Shown here one piece after another: positions 62,104 through 64,000 of a DNA stretch of 64,000 nt. Position 1 is the stretch's first letter; the number at the start of each line of letters is the position of its first letter. The notes beneath the pieces were generated by a model. The model saw only the letters and a program-made list of their open reading frames with translations, was not told where the DNA came from and ran no database searches. The translations under genes and the position numbers were made by a program. The DNA is from Alphaproteobacteria bacterium (GTDB lineage Bacteria; Pseudomonadota; Alphaproteobacteria; Micavibrionales; Micavibrionaceae). The stretch lies in NCBI GenBank assembly GCA_009929775.1, contig RZZS01000002.1, forward strand, positions 1-64,000, written 5' to 3'.

Positions 62104-62124
62104 AAAAAGGCCGGGTTACCGGCC
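62104..62124 (-). terminator. Rho-independent terminator after mlaC
   Basis: A GGCCGG/CCGGCC stem with a GTTA loop. On the minus strand it is followed by TTTTT. It begins 5 bases past the mlaC stop, and on the plus strand it is followed by ATTTTT, so it may work both ways. Confidence 0.85.
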
Positions 62125-62129
62125 ATTTT

Positions 62130-62819
62130 TCATTCGCCGGCCTGCGAGCGCAAATGCTCGAGCAGAACCTCGACCCGTCCGCCGCCTCGCTGGATGATCG
62201 AGGAAAAGTCCGAACGTTGCGTGATCGACATGCTGACGCCTTCGACGATGACGTCGACAATGCGGTAGCGTCCGTCCTTGTAGCGCACAAGCCAGTCGAC
62301 CCGGACTTCCGGATCACCCTGCGGCACGATATGGGATGTGACGAGAACGTCGCGTTTTCCTTCGGGCCGGTAGCTGCGGACCTCAAAGTTCTGGCCTTCA
62401 TAATCCTCGAATCGACGGGAATAGACATTGACGATCATGTCGTTAAAGAGCTTCGAATACTCATCCCGCTGTTGCGGCGTAGCCACCCGCCAGTAGGTGC
62501 CCAAAGCGAAGCGTCCAACGGTATTCATGTCGAAACTGTCTTCGAGGAGCTTCCGGAATTCGGTCTTCCGCTCCTTCTGGCTCATTGAGGCGTCGGATAG
62601 AAAACCTATGGCGCGCTTTCCAAGGCTATCGATGAAGTTCCGTGCTCCAGCAGCTTCTTCGTTCGAAACTCCGGCTTCGCTTGAGACCGTTATTGCAAGG
62701 GATGAAGCCGGAACGGTTGCCCTTTCCGCAGCGACGAAGGCATCGGAATCTGTCACCGCAAAGAACGTAAGAAGGAGGGAAATCGCCGTGCCGCAGGCGA
62801 ACTTTTTTCTGAATTTCAT
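62130..62819 (-). CDS. mlaC: MlaC-like periplasmic phospholipid-binding protein
   Basis: A 229-residue secreted protein with a signal peptide (ACGTAISLLLTFFAVTDSDA). The MlaC fold is indicated by FRKLLEDSFDMNTVGRFALGTYWR, FNDMIVNVYSRRFEDYEG and KDGRYRIVDVIVEGVSM. MlaC ferries phospholipids between MlaA in the outer membrane and the MlaFEDB ABC complex. It lies 66 bp after mlaA. ATG at 62819 has AAGTGAG upstream; GTG at 62828 is an alternative. Confidence 0.92.
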   Translation of the reverse strand: MKFRKKFACGTAISLLLTFFAVTDSDAFVAAERATVPASSLAITVSSEAGVSNEEAAGARNFIDSLGKRAIGFLSDASMSQKERKTEFRKLLEDSFDMNTVGRFALGTYWRVATPQQRDEYSKLFNDMIVNVYSRRFEDYEGQNFEVRSYRPEGKRDVLVTSHIVPQGDPEVRVDWLVRYKDGRYRIVDVIVEGVSMSITQRSDFSSIIQRGGGRVEVLLEHLRSQAGE

Positions 62820-62885
62820 AAAACTCACTTTCTAATACCGAACAATCGGGACAGTGATATCTGTGTCCTGTCCCGCAAATCAAGC

Positions 62886-63671
62886 CTATTCGAAATCGTC
62901 ATAGTCCGGAATTTCAGGGACGAAGGACTGATTGTCCGCCTGATCGCGCGTCAGCGATTCGCGGTGCTGGTAATGGGCACTGCGTAACGTTGCGTAATAA
63001 TCGAGCGAATTTTCCCTCAGGTCCTCAAGCGTGTCCAGAAGCTCCGCACGCTTGTCGATGCCCGTCATGACGAGACGGCCGTAATACAGTTCCTCCTGTT
63101 CCGTGTTGAACAGGTAAAGGCGAAGCGGGTCCGCGTAGGCGTCGATCGCCATGCCCGTATGATCCCGCAGGGAATTCGGACCCAGGACCGGAAGGACGAC
63201 GTACGGACCGTGGGGAACGCCCCAGACCGCAAGGGTCTGGCCGAAATCCTCCTGTTCGTATTCAAGCCGGGCCGCGCTCGCGACGTCGACAAGACCGAGA
63301 ACGCCGAACGTCACGTTGACGAGGCCGCGCGTGACGTCGCTCGCAAACCCCTCAATGTCGCCCTGAAGAAGCTGGTTCGCCGCGTTGACCGGTGTGCGCA
63401 GCGTCCGGAGCACGTTCGTGACGCCTTTGCGGGCCGGTCTGGGTACGACCGCCACGTACCCTTCGGCGACCGGTTTGGCAACCGCTTTGTCGAGTACGTC
63501 GTTGAATTCAAAAACAGCCCGGTTTACCGGTTCGAACGGGTCGTTATATCCAGTTTGGGCCGTCGTCGCCGCGCAGGCAGAGAGCCCGAGACACAGCGTC
63601 CCGAGTGTCAGGTATCTCAGCGTGTCTCTCATGCGTGAGGAAATCGCCTTGCCTTTAAATTCGTCCGTCAT
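62886..63671 (-). CDS. mlaA: MlaA (VacJ) outer-membrane lipoprotein
   Basis: A 261-residue lipoprotein. The lipobox is LGLSAC near residue 33, and the mature protein has the family motifs DPFEPVNRAVFEFND, VPRPARKGVTNVLRTLRTP, and DFGQTLAVWGVPHGPYVVLP with GPNSLRD. MlaA removes misplaced phospholipids from the outer leaflet and passes them to MlaC. The C-terminal acidic tail (SFVPEIPDYDDFE) is longer than in E. coli. GGAG lies 10 bases before the ATG. It shares a transcript with mlaC. Confidence 0.95.
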   Translation of the reverse strand: MTDEFKGKAISSRMRDTLRYLTLGTLCLGLSACAATTAQTGYNDPFEPVNRAVFEFNDVLDKAVAKPVAEGYVAVVPRPARKGVTNVLRTLRTPVNAANQLLQGDIEGFASDVTRGLVNVTFGVLGLVDVASAARLEYEQEDFGQTLAVWGVPHGPYVVLPVLGPNSLRDHTGMAIDAYADPLRLYLFNTEQEELYYGRLVMTGIDKRAELLDTLEDLRENSLDYYATLRSAHYQHRESLTRDQADNQSFVPEIPDYDDFE

Positions 63672-63838
63672 TGCCTCCCACTCCTTATCGGCAATTATTA
63701 TGCAGTCCCAAGTAAAGCAGTTTGTCGTTACCAGTTGGTTAAAAGAACATCCTGTCTTTTCAACCTGCTTGAAAACCGGCGATCACTATGCGCTTCCCGG
63801 TCCGGGCGGTCAACTGGCGACCGGCACCTTGCGCGTAT

Positions 63839-64000
63839 CTATCCATCCTCAAGATTGAGCATCACCCCGAGGCCGAGAAGAAACGCCATCATCGGTGCCG
63901 ACCAGGCGGCCAGAATGACGGGAATCTGGCCGGACGCGCCCAGAGCTTGCAGGTAGCTGGACACGAAAAAAATCACGAAGCCGAGCAGGATCCCACCCGA
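63839..64000 (-). CDS. lptG: LptG-like LPS export permease, C-terminal end (gene cut by window edge)
   Basis: The last 53 codons of a membrane permease: GILLGFVIFFVSSYLQALG, then LAAWSAPMMAFLLGLGVML and the ending EDG. This is the LptF/LptG (YjgP/YjgQ) C-terminal pattern, with A-AW and a terminal acidic residue, and it is nearer LptG. LptBFG pulls LPS from the inner membrane. The start lies beyond the right edge. The stop is 167 bp upstream of the mlaA start on the same strand. Confidence 0.85.
   Translation of the reverse strand, partial: SGGILLGFVIFFVSSYLQALGASGQIPVILAAWSAPMMAFLLGLGVMLNLEDG

Noticed and set aside
63700-63858. A 52-codon plus-strand frame between mlaA and lptG
   Set aside because: It lacks a ribosome-binding site, overlaps the lptG stop, and has no recognised features.

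Overview
The window is a contiguous piece of a fairly GC-rich alphaproteobacterial chromosome. The evidence is the set of lineage markers and their order: a DivL-type pseudokinase with tyrosine at the phosphorylation site, a ChvG/ChvI two-component pair, the aroA-cmk-rpsA-ihfB run, the pyrF/trpF-trpB-trpA-accD-folC run, rpoN-hpf-ptsN, an Hsp20-DUF1150 pair and an NDUFS6-type zinc-finger protein. The tandem DotA/TraY-like proteins and prepilin-like small proteins fit a less-studied, possibly Micavibrio-like lineage, but that placement is only a guess. No tRNA, rRNA, CRISPR array, phage or plasmid module was recognised.

Layout. 1-16 kb: addA (cut by the left edge), addB, a MurU-like nucleotidyltransferase and tsaE, then a divergent flavin reductase and a small secreted protein, then divL, purU and a three-gene membrane glycosylation cassette (GT2, small EamA-like transporter, ArnT/PMT-like transferase). 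A REP-associated tyrosine transposase with its own flanking hairpins sits between the PMT-like gene and ahcY and now supplies the annotated N-terminus of the PMT-like protein. 15.5-21 kb: two coupled unknown small genes, rapZ, an NrtR-like Nudix regulator, an orphan LuxI-like synthase, chvG and chvI. The hprK, EIIA and HPr genes often found between chvG and ahcY in alphaproteobacteria are absent here. 21-34 kb: a long minus-strand housekeeping block (folC, accD, trpA, trpB, trpF, pyrF, a LapA-domain gene, ihfB, rpsA, cmk, aroA) ending with a GGDEF/EAL regulator. 34.5-41.5 kb is accessory-like: hisI, a 49-residue protein, two secreted Cys-rich DUF1566 paralogues and a decayed third copy, a response regulator with an unknown N-terminal domain, and a three-LysM protein with a CHAP-like domain. 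41.5-53 kb: folE, cysS, a prepilin-like protein, a zinc-finger protein, hsp20-DUF1150 with a heat-shock-type promoter, ptsN-hpf-rpoN, a degenerate REC/GGDEF protein, a TerD-family protein and ettA.

53.4-61.9 kb is the most unusual part: three consecutive co-directional genes of 964, 886 and 932 codons, all members of the DotA/TraY membrane family of type IVB secretion and conjugation systems. No other secretion component is visible. The window ends with mlaC, mlaA (outer-membrane lipid asymmetry) and the 3' end of lptG (LPS export).

Two families of palindromic REP-like elements are scattered through intergenic spaces. One (core GGGACAGTTACTTTTT) flanks the transposase. The other (core GGGGACACAATAA) occurs at 18.6, 45.0 and 61.9 kb without a transposase beside it. 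Many genes overlap by 4 bp or abut, so the minus-strand blocks are probably long operons.
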